Made by a program: the position numbers and the translations under genes
Notes under the pieces: model-generated
What the model was told of the DNA's origin: nothing
What the model saw: only the letters and a program-made list of their open reading frames with translations
The model's database searches: none
Shown: positions 1 through 8,527 of the stretch, piece after piece
Numbering within the stretch: position 1 is the first letter of the stretch
Layout of the letters: each line of letters starts with the position of its first letter
Origin: Regnicoccus_A sp014224355
GTDB taxonomy: Bacteria > Cyanobacteriota > Cyanobacteriia > PCC-6307 > Cyanobiaceae
NCBI RefSeq assembly: GCF_050920705.1
Contig: NZ_CP154799.1
Span: forward strand, 1,426,001 to 1,490,000
Length of the DNA stretch: 64,000 nt
Reading direction: 5' to 3'

Positions 1-47
1 AGCTGCTCACCGGCCAGGGCATCCTCCGCCAGATCGGCCTGGGCTGA
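1..47 (+). CDS. 3' end of an unidentified gene (partial)
   Basis: The first 47 bases contain an open frame from base 3 that ends at a TGA at 45-47. It encodes about 14 residues ending in a plain Leu-Gly tail. It could be the C-terminus of a gene that starts before the window. The piece is too short to assign a family or to prove that it is coding. Confidence 0.3.
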   Translation, partial: LLTGQGILRQIGLG

Positions 48-79
48 TCGCCTCGCTCCGGCGCGCCATTCTTCCCGTC

Positions 80-826
80 ATGACGGGTTCACCTCCGCCC
101 ATGACATCTTCCCTGGCGTTCACGTTCAGCCTGGCTCCTCCCCGGAACGGAGAGGAGCCTTTGTTGTGGTCTGATCTGGTTGCCGAGCATCAGAAGGCAC
201 TCAGCTCTGCCCTGGCCCTGCGTATCCTGCGCTGTCCACCGGCGTGGAGCGGCAGTCTGGATGAGCTTGTACAGAATGGCCTGGCCACTGCTGCCTGTGA
301 AGATCCTTTTGCCTGCGATCCCAGCTTCCCTGCCCCATCCCAGCGGCTGCTCTGCGATGCCGTGATCCCGCGCTTCGAGCCCACCAGGCTGTGGCTGCAG
401 GTGCACTGGCTCCAGTACGAGGCGGGGCAGTTGCGTGACCAGACTCCAGGCCAGTGGCAACGTCTCGATGCTGTTCCCCTCCAGCAGCTGTGTAACGAGA
501 CCTGCTGGTTTTATCCCACCGAGGATGGCCATTACCTCGCGTCGGAATCCTGCCGCGACGTTCGCTTCGCCCCGGGGGTGCTGGCCGAAGCGGTCACCCA
601 GACAGATCCTTATTCCTATGACAGGGGTGAGCTGCGTCTGCTCTGGTCGTTGATGGCCGACGACGAGAACCTCAGCTGTGTCGGACTCACCTACCAACGC
701 CGCCGGATCGAGTTTCCCCGTCTGACTGAGCATCCCTCATTCAATGCCACCTGGACGTCCTTCCGGGTGGATGGCATGGCCGATCCCTCCTTTCAGCGGC
801 TCTCGACCATCTCCACCTACCGCTGA
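80..826 (+). CDS. conserved-looking hypothetical protein, 248 aa
   Basis: An open frame of 248 residues with no signal peptide and no membrane segment. It is rich in Trp, Tyr and Cys, and its C-terminal half has a regular globular composition. I do not recognise a family; it does not match the CpcT lyase pattern that I considered. A second in-frame ATG lies 21 bases downstream at 101 and could be the real start. The antisense frame in the same region has the repetitive GC-driven composition of a shadow, so this strand is preferred. It stands alone, with a 142-base gap to the next gene. Confidence 0.6.
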   Translation: MTGSPPPMTSSLAFTFSLAPPRNGEEPLLWSDLVAEHQKALSSALALRILRCPPAWSGSLDELVQNGLATAACEDPFACDPSFPAPSQRLLCDAVIPRFEPTRLWLQVHWLQYEAGQLRDQTPGQWQRLDAVPLQQLCNETCWFYPTEDGHYLASESCRDVRFAPGVLAEAVTQTDPYSYDRGELRLLWSLMADDENLSCVGLTYQRRRIEFPRLTEHPSFNATWTSFRVDGMADPSFQRLSTISTYR

Positions 827-968
827 GGATGACCATCAACCTCGGTTTGTTGCACTCGGCTGGACGTGGTCATTGATCCTGCAGACCTCTGTGCGGCAGG
901 CCTTTTCGGCCTATCACGCAGGAATCACAAGCTGCGATACAATCCCGTTGAATGATGCCTGATCGGCC

Positions 969-1217
969 ATGATTGTGATCAACGTAACCAACTCGTCTTC
1001 AGTGGTTGCCACACGCATCGGTCGCTTTCTGGCTGATCTCACCCCCAGTGGTTTTGATCAGAACAAGGTAGAAGATGAACTGATGAAACAGCTGGTTGAG
1101 CAGCTGGCGGCCCAGGGAATTCAGGGTGAAGTGGCGGCTGTAAAGGGATTAGATCTTCACAACAAAGAAATCAAGATCGATGAGCGAATCCAGGTGCGCC
1201 GGCATAAAGTTGTTTGA
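969..1217 (+). CDS. small hypothetical protein, 82 aa
   Basis: A small, charged, soluble protein. The N-terminal strand (IVINVTN) is followed by a predicted helix rich in Glu, Lys and Gln and by a basic tail. No family was recognised. A TACAAT box lies at 938-943, at a plausible promoter distance, but I see no convincing -35. Codon use is less GC-extreme than in the neighbours. The function is unknown. Confidence 0.5.
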   Translation: MIVINVTNSSSVVATRIGRFLADLTPSGFDQNKVEDELMKQLVEQLAAQGIQGEVAAVKGLDLHNKEIKIDERIQVRRHKVV

Positions 1218-1381
1218 GGGCAGAGGCCTGGCTTCTGATTCTGCTTCTGCTGCAAGCAGGTGATCGAGCACAGTTTTTCAGCATACTCCCAGAATTCGAA
1301 AGATGTCCCCAGCGTTCCTGAGCATGCCGTGTGATCCGCTGCTGAGCCCCTGTCTACGCTGATCGGAACAGCGAGGGACGC

Positions 1382-2119
1382 ATGCGTCATCGGGAGTTGT
1401 GTCGATGGTCCCTTCTTCCTGCCCTGGGCTTGCTTGCCCTGCTCGGGGCCTGCGGGTCACCGCCGCCTCCTGCCGAGCCGTCCAAGCCGGCCGCCTCGGC
1501 CCCTTCGGAGACCACTCCAGCCGCCGCTGTTCCGGCCTCGCCGGAACAGGGAGGCCCCCGCAACTGGCAGGTTCCCGGCAGCAGCGCGCCCTTGTCGCTG
1601 CGGGAGAGTGCCTCAGCAGGTTCAAAGCTGCTCGCCACCTACGAAGCTGAGACGATTCTCGACAACCTCGGTTGTCAACCCGGCGACGCCGGTGTCTGGT
1701 GCGATGTGCAGCAGCTGGGAGGTGGGCCGAGGGGTTTCGTCCCCGCCGGCAGCCTGAAGCCTGCCGTTTCCCCCGATGGCAGCGTGGCCAGAGGTTCTGA
1801 TGATTCCGCCCTTCGCGCCGGCCAGGGTGACTTCGATGCCAGGGGATCGGTCCCCTGCGCCCAGCAACCCGGTCAGCCGATGGGGTCGTGTCCGTTCGCC
1901 GTCGCCAGGGCCGGTGGCGGCTACGCCACCGTTCTGATCACCCGACCGGAAGGCGGCACGCGGGCGATCTACTTCCGGATGGGTCGGGCGATCGGCGCTG
2001 ACAGCAGCGAAGCCGATGCTTCGGGCCCCTTCACGTTGAAGCGGGAGGCAGATCTGAACCTGATCCGGGTGGGCAAGGAGCGCTACGAGATCCCTGATGC
2101 AGTGGTGCTCGGCGGCTGA
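1382..2119 (+). CDS. putative lipoprotein with SH3-like region
   Basis: The N-terminus has a basic n-region, a Leu/Ala core and the lipobox LGAC followed by Gly-Ser. This indicates export and lipid attachment at the Cys near residue 25. A Pro/Ala/Ser linker (about residues 26-60) follows, as is typical of envelope lipoproteins. Residues about 65-115 resemble a bacterial SH3 (type 3) fold, with an N-terminal 'LRESAS' segment, a Cys pair and a GFVPAG-like end. The C-terminal half looks like a small beta domain of unknown role. I infer an envelope-associated protein; the ligand is unknown. Confidence 0.6.
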   Translation: MRHRELCRWSLLPALGLLALLGACGSPPPPAEPSKPAASAPSETTPAAAVPASPEQGGPRNWQVPGSSAPLSLRESASAGSKLLATYEAETILDNLGCQPGDAGVWCDVQQLGGGPRGFVPAGSLKPAVSPDGSVARGSDDSALRAGQGDFDARGSVPCAQQPGQPMGSCPFAVARAGGGYATVLITRPEGGTRAIYFRMGRAIGADSSEADASGPFTLKREADLNLIRVGKERYEIPDAVVLGG

Positions 2120-2191
2120 TGGCCTCAAGGGATTGCAGCGATGCTGCCCCCATACGATCCAGGCACCCTTCCATGTCTGCTCAGTTCTTCC

Positions 2192-2857
2192 ATGGCCACC
2201 TACCTGATCACAGGCGCGAACCGCGGAATCGGCTACGAATACTGCAGGCAACTGCAGGCACGGGGCGAGACGGTGGTGGCCGTCTGCCGCACCCCATCTC
2301 CGGAGCTGGAGGAACTGGGCGTGCGCATCGAGGCGGGGGTCGACATCACCTCCGAGGCAGCCATTGCCTCCCTGGTGGAGCGTCTGGGGGATCTGGCGAT
2401 CGATGGGTTGATTCACAACGCCGGCCTCTATGAAGCCACCAGCCTGGAGACTCTCGATGCGCAGAGCCTGCGCCGCCAGTTCGAGGTGAATGCCATCGGC
2501 CCTTTGCGGCTCACCCGTGCCCTGTTGGATCATCTCCACCCAGGAGCGAAGGTGATTCTGATGACCAGCCGCATGGGCTCGATCGATGACAACAGCTCAG
2601 GCGGCTCCTACGGCTACAGGATGTCGAAGGTGGCGCTCTGCATGGCCGGCAAGTCGTTGGCCATCGACCTCAGGCCCCGCGCCATCGCCGTGGCCCTCCT
2701 TCACCCCGGTCTGGTGAGCACCCGCATGACCGGCTTCACAGCCCACGGGATCACGCCGGAGCAGTCGGTTCGTGGCCTGCTGGAGCGCATCGACGCCCTC
2801 ACCCTCGAGACCTCCGGCACCTTCTGGCACGCCAACGGCCAGGAGTTGCCCTGGTAG
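2192..2857 (+). CDS. short-chain dehydrogenase/reductase (SDR)
   Basis: A 221-residue NAD(P)-dependent oxidoreductase of the classical SDR fold. The glycine-rich cofactor motif TGANRGIG spans residues 7-14, NAG is at 76-78, and the catalytic Tyr142-x3-Lys146 is present with a Ser near 126. The start is placed at the ATG at 2192, because the nucleotide-binding strand begins immediately after it; an upstream ATG at 2141 would add 17 residues of non-family sequence. The substrate cannot be read from the sequence. It lies between a lipoprotein gene and a DUF362 gene with no clear operon link. Confidence 0.85.
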   Translation: MATYLITGANRGIGYEYCRQLQARGETVVAVCRTPSPELEELGVRIEAGVDITSEAAIASLVERLGDLAIDGLIHNAGLYEATSLETLDAQSLRRQFEVNAIGPLRLTRALLDHLHPGAKVILMTSRMGSIDDNSSGGSYGYRMSKVALCMAGKSLAIDLRPRAIAVALLHPGLVSTRMTGFTAHGITPEQSVRGLLERIDALTLETSGTFWHANGQELPW

Positions 2858-2984
2858 GTCCATCTCTCCATCGCAGCGGTGATCACAACAGCGAAGACCT
2901 CAGCACGACCGGCGCCATACTGACCGGCGTCATACTGAAAAAAGGAGGCCGGCGGGCGATGGATCCGGCCCTGCGCGCAAGGCC

Positions 2985-4079
2985 ATGCCCTCCAATGATC
3001 CTCTGCAGAACTGGAGCCGACGCCGACTGCTGAAGCTGGCTGGGCTGGCCACCGGCAGTGCGGCATTCTCGGTGGCCTGCAAGGCCGGCTCCTCCTCCGA
3101 ATCGGCAAGTGCGCGCGTCAGCGGCTCTTCGCAGGTCCAGGTTGGCCCGGCAGAAACGCCCAGTACAGGGGTGACCCGGGTTGTTCTGATTCGCCAGGAG
3201 GATCGTGCGGCTGGCACCCATCAGGCCATCGACCTGCTCCAGCCCACGGGCCTCGAGGGGAACAGTGTGTTCCTCAAGCCGAATTTCAACACGGCTGATC
3301 CAGCCCCCGCAGCCACCGATCCGGCCCTGCTGGAGGCCCTGGTGCGGGATCTGCAGAACAGCTCCGCCGGAGCGATCACGATCGGCGATCGCTCCGGCAT
3401 GGCCGACTCCCGACGTGCGATGGAGAGCAAGGGGGTGTTCCGGCTGGCGGATCGCCTCGGCCTGCGTGCGCTGGTGCTCGATGAACTGGAGCGGGACCAG
3501 TGGTTGCATGTTCCTGCTGAAGGCACCCACTGGCCCCAGGGTTATGCCTTCGCCCGGCCCGCCCTCGACGCCGGCGCTGTGGTGAGCACCTGCTGCCTGA
3601 AGACCCATCGCTTCGGCGGGCAGTTCACCCTCTCGCTGAAGAACACGGTGGGACTGGTGGCGAAAACCCTGCCTGGAGAGTCCCACAACTACATGGGCGA
3701 TCTCCATTCCTCTCCCCATCAGCGGCGGATGATCGCCGAAGTGAACCAGGCCTACAGTCCTGCCCTGGTGCTTCTCGACGGGGTGGAAGCGTTCGTCAAT
3801 GGGGGCCCGGACCGGGGGAAGGTCGCCAGGCCGAACGTCATCCTCGCCGGCACGGACCGGGTGGCCGTGGATGTGGTGGGGATTGCTCTTCTGCGCCTGT
3901 TGGGCACCACCTCCGCGGTCGCCCGTGGATCCATCTGGGAGCTGGAGCAGATTCAACGGGCGGTGGAGCTGAATCTGGGGGTCGACCGTGCGGAGAAGAT
4001 CGAAATCGTCACAGCCGATGCGCCGGGCCGGGCGATGGCCGATCAGATCCGCAGGCTCATGACATCGGGATCAGCATGA
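2985..4079 (+). CDS. DUF362 domain protein with Tat signal
   Basis: A 364-residue protein that starts with a twin-arginine-type signal (Arg-Arg-Arg-Leu-Leu at residues 12-16, then a hydrophobic stretch ending near Cys31). It probably acts outside the cytoplasmic membrane. The rest matches the DUF362 family pattern: 'LKPNF' near residue 100, a central Cys-Cys-Leu-Lys-Thr-His segment, and a 'LKNTVGL' segment. No ferredoxin-type iron-sulfur domain is present, although some relatives have one. Its last four bases (ATGA) are shared with the start of the MscS gene, which suggests translational coupling. The biochemical role of the family is not established. Confidence 0.8.
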   Translation: MPSNDPLQNWSRRRLLKLAGLATGSAAFSVACKAGSSSESASARVSGSSQVQVGPAETPSTGVTRVVLIRQEDRAAGTHQAIDLLQPTGLEGNSVFLKPNFNTADPAPAATDPALLEALVRDLQNSSAGAITIGDRSGMADSRRAMESKGVFRLADRLGLRALVLDELERDQWLHVPAEGTHWPQGYAFARPALDAGAVVSTCCLKTHRFGGQFTLSLKNTVGLVAKTLPGESHNYMGDLHSSPHQRRMIAEVNQAYSPALVLLDGVEAFVNGGPDRGKVARPNVILAGTDRVAVDVVGIALLRLLGTTSAVARGSIWELEQIQRAVELNLGVDRAEKIEIVTADAPGRAMADQIRRLMTSGSA

Positions 4080-5908
4080 CGCCGGAATCCATCCGGTCTC
4101 CGCGACGGATCCCTGCCATGCCGCTCCGCAGCCGCTTGAGGCGCGGAATGATGCAATGGATCCCGCTTCTGCTTGGCCTGCTTCTGGCCGTCGGCTCCTG
4201 CATCGGGTTCGGTCCTTCCCTGGCCGCACCTGGTCTCAATGGCCGCCCCAGCGGAGTGTCCTCTGGGGCCAGTGAGCCCCAGGTGGTTTCTCCCAGCCCG
4301 TCCCCTCCGTCGGACTTCGCCACGCTGATCGATGTGGGCAGTTTCGTGCTGGCACCGGTCAGGATCCTTGGCGTGCCGGTGATTCAGGTCACCTCCCGCA
4401 CTGTCGGTGCTGGATCGGAATCGATCGATGCCCGCCGCCGGGCCCGGGTGATCGAGGGAAATCTCATGCTCCTGTATCAGCCCGTGCAGGTGTGCAGCCT
4501 TGGCGAACGCCTGGCCGATGGGCTGATCCGCCGATGGATCAAGGCCGAGAGGAGCGATCTGTGTTCCCTCAAGGGCTGGAAGCAGAACGAGCCGGATTCC
4601 CTGGTTCTCCGCGCCCGATCCCTGCCCTCTGGCCTGGCGGTGATCGAAGCCCTGCTGCCCGGGCGCAGGACTCCCTTCACTCTGCTCACGGTGACGGAGG
4701 CCGATGCCCAGTTCTTCGGCACCACTCCCTGGGAGCTGGCTGAATCCTGGCGCTCAGTGCTTCAGGCCAGGCTGCGCTATGCCCGGGCGGTCACGAGCCC
4801 CTCGGCCCTGCTCAGCCGTCTGGGTCTCACCGCGGTGATGATTCTGATCGTGGTGTTGGCGGAAGCAGGGATCATCTGGCTCTGGCAACGCGTTCGCAGT
4901 CGCACAGTCCGCCTGCACCGCCAGGCCCGGGAGAATCCCTGCACCACCAGCCTGTTGCTCGTGCAGGTGAACTTCGGGCTCTCTCGGCTGCTACTGGTGC
5001 TGGTCGTGATCGGCCTCGTGCTGATCCTGAGCCTCTTGGTGATGGCCGTCCCGGGTCAGATCCCCCTGGGCCTCGAACTGCTGGTGGTTCCAGCTGAGGC
5101 GGCCGCCAAGGTCATCGTGATCGGTGGGCTGGCGATCGTGCTGCGTTCCCTTGCCAGCTTTCTGCTCTTCCAGTGGTCCGCGAATCTGGCCGTTCCAGCC
5201 GAAGAACAGTGCCGGCGTGAGCAGCGCTTTCGCAGCCTGCTGAAGGGCAGCCACCGATTGATCAATTGCTTCTGTCTGGCGCTGGTGGGCCTCTGGATCC
5301 TGTTCGGGATTCCCGGGGTCCGCAGCTTTTCGGCAGAGGTTCTCCTGGTGGGGGGCGCTCTGCTGGGTGCGCTGGCCCTGGGCTTTCAGAGCGTGCTGCG
5401 TGATTTCCTGGCCGGCATCGTGGTGGCCCTGGAGGATCACTACGCCATCGGCGACTGGGTGGAGATCGATGGGGATGAGGGCGTGGTGGAAGACGTGGGA
5501 ATGCTCAACACCACCGTGCGTTGTCTCGATCAGAGGCTGCTGGTGGCAGCGAACAGCTCCTTCCAGAGGGTGATCAATCACACCAAGCTGCGCTCCGGCG
5601 TGGAGGTCACCTGGGTGGTGGCCCCGAACACGGCCTCGATTGAGCGGGTGCTGGCGGTGGCCCACCGGGTGATCATGGACTTCTCGGCTGATCCCGAATG
5701 GAAGTCCCTGCTGATGCAGCCGCCACTGCTGCGCGGTGTCACGCAGGTTTCGCCCCTGGGAATCACCATCAGCGCCCTGCTCGTGACCCGAACCATGGAG
5801 CAGTGGAGGGCAGAGCGGGAGCTGCTGCGTCGCCTGGTGCAGGGCCTCCAGCAGGAACAGATCCGGCTTGCCTACATCCCTGAACTCAAGGCTCTTCAGA
5901 AGCCATGA
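4076..5908 (+). CDS. MscS-family mechanosensitive channel, 610 aa
   Basis: A large MscS-type channel. The N-terminal third has a signal-like hydrophobic segment and a periplasmic region. Several membrane helices follow between residues about 240 and 410. The pore helix, rich in Gly and Ala and ending in Gln-Ser-Val-Leu-Arg-Asp, lies near residues 425-440. It is followed by the conserved beta domain ('GDWVEIDGDEG') and a C-terminal alpha/beta part. Such channels open when membrane tension rises and release solutes on osmotic downshock. The start overlaps the DUF362 stop by four bases; the ATG at 4112 is an alternative. Confidence 0.9.
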   Translation: MTPESIRSPRRIPAMPLRSRLRRGMMQWIPLLLGLLLAVGSCIGFGPSLAAPGLNGRPSGVSSGASEPQVVSPSPSPPSDFATLIDVGSFVLAPVRILGVPVIQVTSRTVGAGSESIDARRRARVIEGNLMLLYQPVQVCSLGERLADGLIRRWIKAERSDLCSLKGWKQNEPDSLVLRARSLPSGLAVIEALLPGRRTPFTLLTVTEADAQFFGTTPWELAESWRSVLQARLRYARAVTSPSALLSRLGLTAVMILIVVLAEAGIIWLWQRVRSRTVRLHRQARENPCTTSLLLVQVNFGLSRLLLVLVVIGLVLILSLLVMAVPGQIPLGLELLVVPAEAAAKVIVIGGLAIVLRSLASFLLFQWSANLAVPAEEQCRREQRFRSLLKGSHRLINCFCLALVGLWILFGIPGVRSFSAEVLLVGGALLGALALGFQSVLRDFLAGIVVALEDHYAIGDWVEIDGDEGVVEDVGMLNTTVRCLDQRLLVAANSSFQRVINHTKLRSGVEVTWVVAPNTASIERVLAVAHRVIMDFSADPEWKSLLMQPPLLRGVTQVSPLGITISALLVTRTMEQWRAERELLRRLVQGLQQEQIRLAYIPELKALQKP

Positions 5909-6017
5909 TCGGACGGCAGGGTGCTGATCCAGCCCGGGTCTTGCAGGTGTGACTGCTGCTACCGATCTCCCCAAGGGCCCTTGTGAACCTTGAAGGACAA
6001 CCCAGCGTCCATGGGGA

Positions 6018-7622
6018 ATGACGAGGAGATCTCCTGTTGCCCGCCGTGCCTCTCTTGCCTTCTCGATCGCAGGCCTGCTGCTTTCTCTTCCCGCAGAGAG
6101 CCGGGCCGATGTGATCCTGCACGCCTTTGACTGGTCCTACGCAGACATAGCCGAGCGGGCAGAAGCGATTGCGGCGGTGGGATACAAGGCGGTGCTGGTC
6201 ACGCCACCGTTGAAATCACCGAAAACAACGAGCTGTGAGTGGTGGTTGCGGTATCAGCCTCAGGATTTCCGCGTGATTGATCATTGTGATGGCAACAGGG
6301 AGTCCCTCGTTCAGGCGATTCAGGCACTCGATTTGCGAGGCGTGAAGACTTACGCGGACGTGGTGGTCAATCACATGGCGAACGAGAGGATGGCAGCAAC
6401 CAGTTTCCCTGGTGAGGAGATCCTGCGCGCCTATTCTGAAGACAAGCCGTACTGGAGCAGGCAGATTCTCTACGGGGACAGCAATGGTGACGGGATCCTT
6501 GATAATGGGTATCTTCCTGATGATGGCACCCCCGATGGGCTGTTCGGGCCACAGGACTTTCACCCTCGAGCCTGTATTCGGGACTACGGCAACCGTTTTT
6601 CGGTGATACGTGATCGTATCTGCGGTCCTGACCCTGATCCAGGCCTGCCCGATCTGATCGACACCGATCCCACCAGGACCTGGGTGCAGGACCAGCGCAA
6701 GCGGTATGTTCAGGCTCTCTACGACCTTGGCATCCGGGGATTTCGTATCGATGCCGCCAAGCATATGCCGAATGGTGCCATCAGGTCATTTGTGCCAGAG
6801 GAGGTGGCCAGAAATTCCCATGTCTTTGCGGAGATCATCACCTCAGGTGGGGCCACCTCAAGCGATTATCAGCAGTATCTGGAGCCGTACCTCCGGGAAC
6901 TTCCATCGGAGTTTGGTGCCTACGATTTCCCGCTGTTCAATGCACTCAGGCAGGCCTTCTCGTTCTCTCGCCCCCTCTCGGATGTCGCTTTCCCATACTC
7001 CAGCGGCGATGCCCTGGCCAACAGCCGTGCCGTCACCGTGGTGGTCACGCACGACATTCCTTACAATGAAGTATTCAGATCACTGATTTTTGATCAGGAT
7101 GCAGAGTCCTCTGTCGATGAAGATCTGGCCTATGTGTACATCATGGGTCGAGACGGTGGGACCCCCCTGGTCTTTGACGATCAGTCGGATGGCCGCTCCA
7201 ACAACAGCCGGTGGCGCGATGTGTGGAACAGCGATCGCATGGGGCGCATGATTGCCTTCCACAACCGCATGCAGGGCAAGCCGATGGAGGTCATGGCCGC
7301 TGATGCCTGCACCCTGCTCTGGCGTCGCCAGGAGGACGGGATCGTGGCCATCAACAAATGCGGGGAGCAACGCTCGATCACGGTGGACACCCGTTTCAAG
7401 TTCAGGTGGAACCACCCTTACCGCGACATGCTCACGGACACCTTGCTTCCTGAAATCAAGGGGCCCAGCTACACGTTTCACCTGCCAGCCCGCAGCGCCA
7501 GGATGTGGTATGCGGTCGGATCCAGCACATCCCTACACCACAGTGGCGATGATCTCGGCGGAGAAACTCACCGCGGGCTCGCTGTTGGGCGAGATCGGCC
7601 CATCGGGGAATGGCGACACTGA
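6018..7622 (+). CDS. secreted GH13 alpha-amylase family protein
   Basis: A 534-residue enzyme with a cleavable signal peptide (basic n-region, Leu-rich core, likely cut after SRA at residue 30). The GH13 blocks are visible: region I DVVVNH at 114-119, region II GFRIDAAKH at 241-249 with the predicted nucleophile Asp245, region III with the acid/base Glu272, and a region IV variant with His345-Asp346. An Asp-rich loop near 154-170 could bind calcium. It should cleave alpha-1,4-glucans outside the cytoplasm. The last 30 residues look like read-through into the antisense gene. The two genes overlap tail to tail by 90 bases. Confidence 0.9.
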   Translation: MTRRSPVARRASLAFSIAGLLLSLPAESRADVILHAFDWSYADIAERAEAIAAVGYKAVLVTPPLKSPKTTSCEWWLRYQPQDFRVIDHCDGNRESLVQAIQALDLRGVKTYADVVVNHMANERMAATSFPGEEILRAYSEDKPYWSRQILYGDSNGDGILDNGYLPDDGTPDGLFGPQDFHPRACIRDYGNRFSVIRDRICGPDPDPGLPDLIDTDPTRTWVQDQRKRYVQALYDLGIRGFRIDAAKHMPNGAIRSFVPEEVARNSHVFAEIITSGGATSSDYQQYLEPYLRELPSEFGAYDFPLFNALRQAFSFSRPLSDVAFPYSSGDALANSRAVTVVVTHDIPYNEVFRSLIFDQDAESSVDEDLAYVYIMGRDGGTPLVFDDQSDGRSNNSRWRDVWNSDRMGRMIAFHNRMQGKPMEVMAADACTLLWRRQEDGIVAINKCGEQRSITVDTRFKFRWNHPYRDMLTDTLLPEIKGPSYTFHLPARSARMWYAVGSSTSLHHSGDDLGGETHRGLAVGRDRPIGEWRH

Positions 7623-8027
7623 ATGAAAATCAAGGTCAGTGGGCGGTGAGAGGAAGGAGGCGTGGAACACATTGGAATAGCTGCCATCCGTGAGGGCAAA
7701 CTGCAAGCCACTGGTTGTGAGCTGAGGGTCGTCAGCCAGTCCGGCCTGCCGCACCTGGTTGTCTCCCGTGTAGGGAACGCCATCGTCGGGATTCACATTT
7801 CCCGGAATGCCCTCTCCCGCAGGAAACAGCCCAGAGATTCTCACTCCGTTGCGCCGGCCGATGATGCCATCGATGTCGAACCAGCCATCGCCGTCAAGGT
7901 CCGGGTCGCTCAGCAGCAGCCCGCCAGCCGTGACGGGATCCACCTCCCCATCGAGGCTTCGGTACTGCCAGGACCAGACGACGGTGTCGCTTGGGTAAAG
8001 CCCGAACAGGTAGATCTCAGGCACCAT
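7533..8027 (-). CDS. hypothetical Asp-rich protein with Ca-binding-like loop
   Basis: A 164-residue acidic protein with a D-x-D-G-D-G-W-x-D loop (about residues 42-52) that resembles EF-hand or dockerin calcium loops. It contains short segments usual in secreted cyanobacterial proteins, but no signal peptide is seen, so the N-terminus may be missing or lie further upstream. The protein-like composition, compared with the poor antisense frame, supports this strand. Its last 90 bases run under the amylase C-terminus. The family is not recognised. Confidence 0.5.
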   Translation of the reverse strand: MVPEIYLFGLYPSDTVVWSWQYRSLDGEVDPVTAGGLLLSDPDLDGDGWFDIDGIIGRRNGVRISGLFPAGEGIPGNVNPDDGVPYTGDNQVRQAGLADDPQLTTSGLQFALTDGSYSNVFHASFLSPPTDLDFHSVSPFPDGPISPNSEPAVSFSAEIIATVV

Positions 8028-8527
8028 CAGTCAGGTCCAGGCTGGGGACATGGTAGTCAGATCGGTGCATTGACTCACCACTCCTGCAGGCCCTTCGTCC
8101 AGCTCAGGCAGTCCGGCCCGGCTTCAGCTTGCCGCAGAACGCCAGGCTACCGGACAGGAAGGGTGAGAGGCCCTGGGGAAAGGGAAAACCCATCGAACCG
8201 GTCACAGCGTGACAGCTGGAAGCCTGCAACACCTCGTCATCATCGTGGCCCAATGGATGAGTGCATTGGCAGCGCCAGTGCCTGGATCCAATCCTTTGCC
8301 AGGGCCGCAACGCCGTCGGGATTGAGCTGCTGACCGGTTTTGTTGAAAGAGGATCCCACCCCGGGATCGAAGCCCCTGCGTGATGCCACGAGAGGGTGAT
8401 GGGAAGCCTCGTGGCCCGCAGCCAGCGACGGGTTTCCTCCGTATTCCTTCATTTTGTTGACGCTTGAGGCCGCCGTGTCGAACCTGATCAGGACAGCCCC
8501 TGCCGGGCCCGGTTTCTGCTTCAACCT
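8028..8527. other. gene-poor stretch with a possible gene remnant
   Basis: No intact gene is convincing here. On the minus strand, about 8240-8536 encodes a 98-residue piece. Its C-terminal 'LNPDGVAALAKDWIQAL' resembles the end of secreted PQQ/cytochrome-type dehydrogenases ('...P...D..GVALL..WI..L'). It is probably a fragment, or chance. The remaining bases show no RNA gene, repeat or strong promoter that I could identify. Confidence 0.3.

Noticed and set aside
80..826. CpcT/CpeT-type bilin lyase
   Set aside because: The characteristic CpcT segments are not present in the translation.
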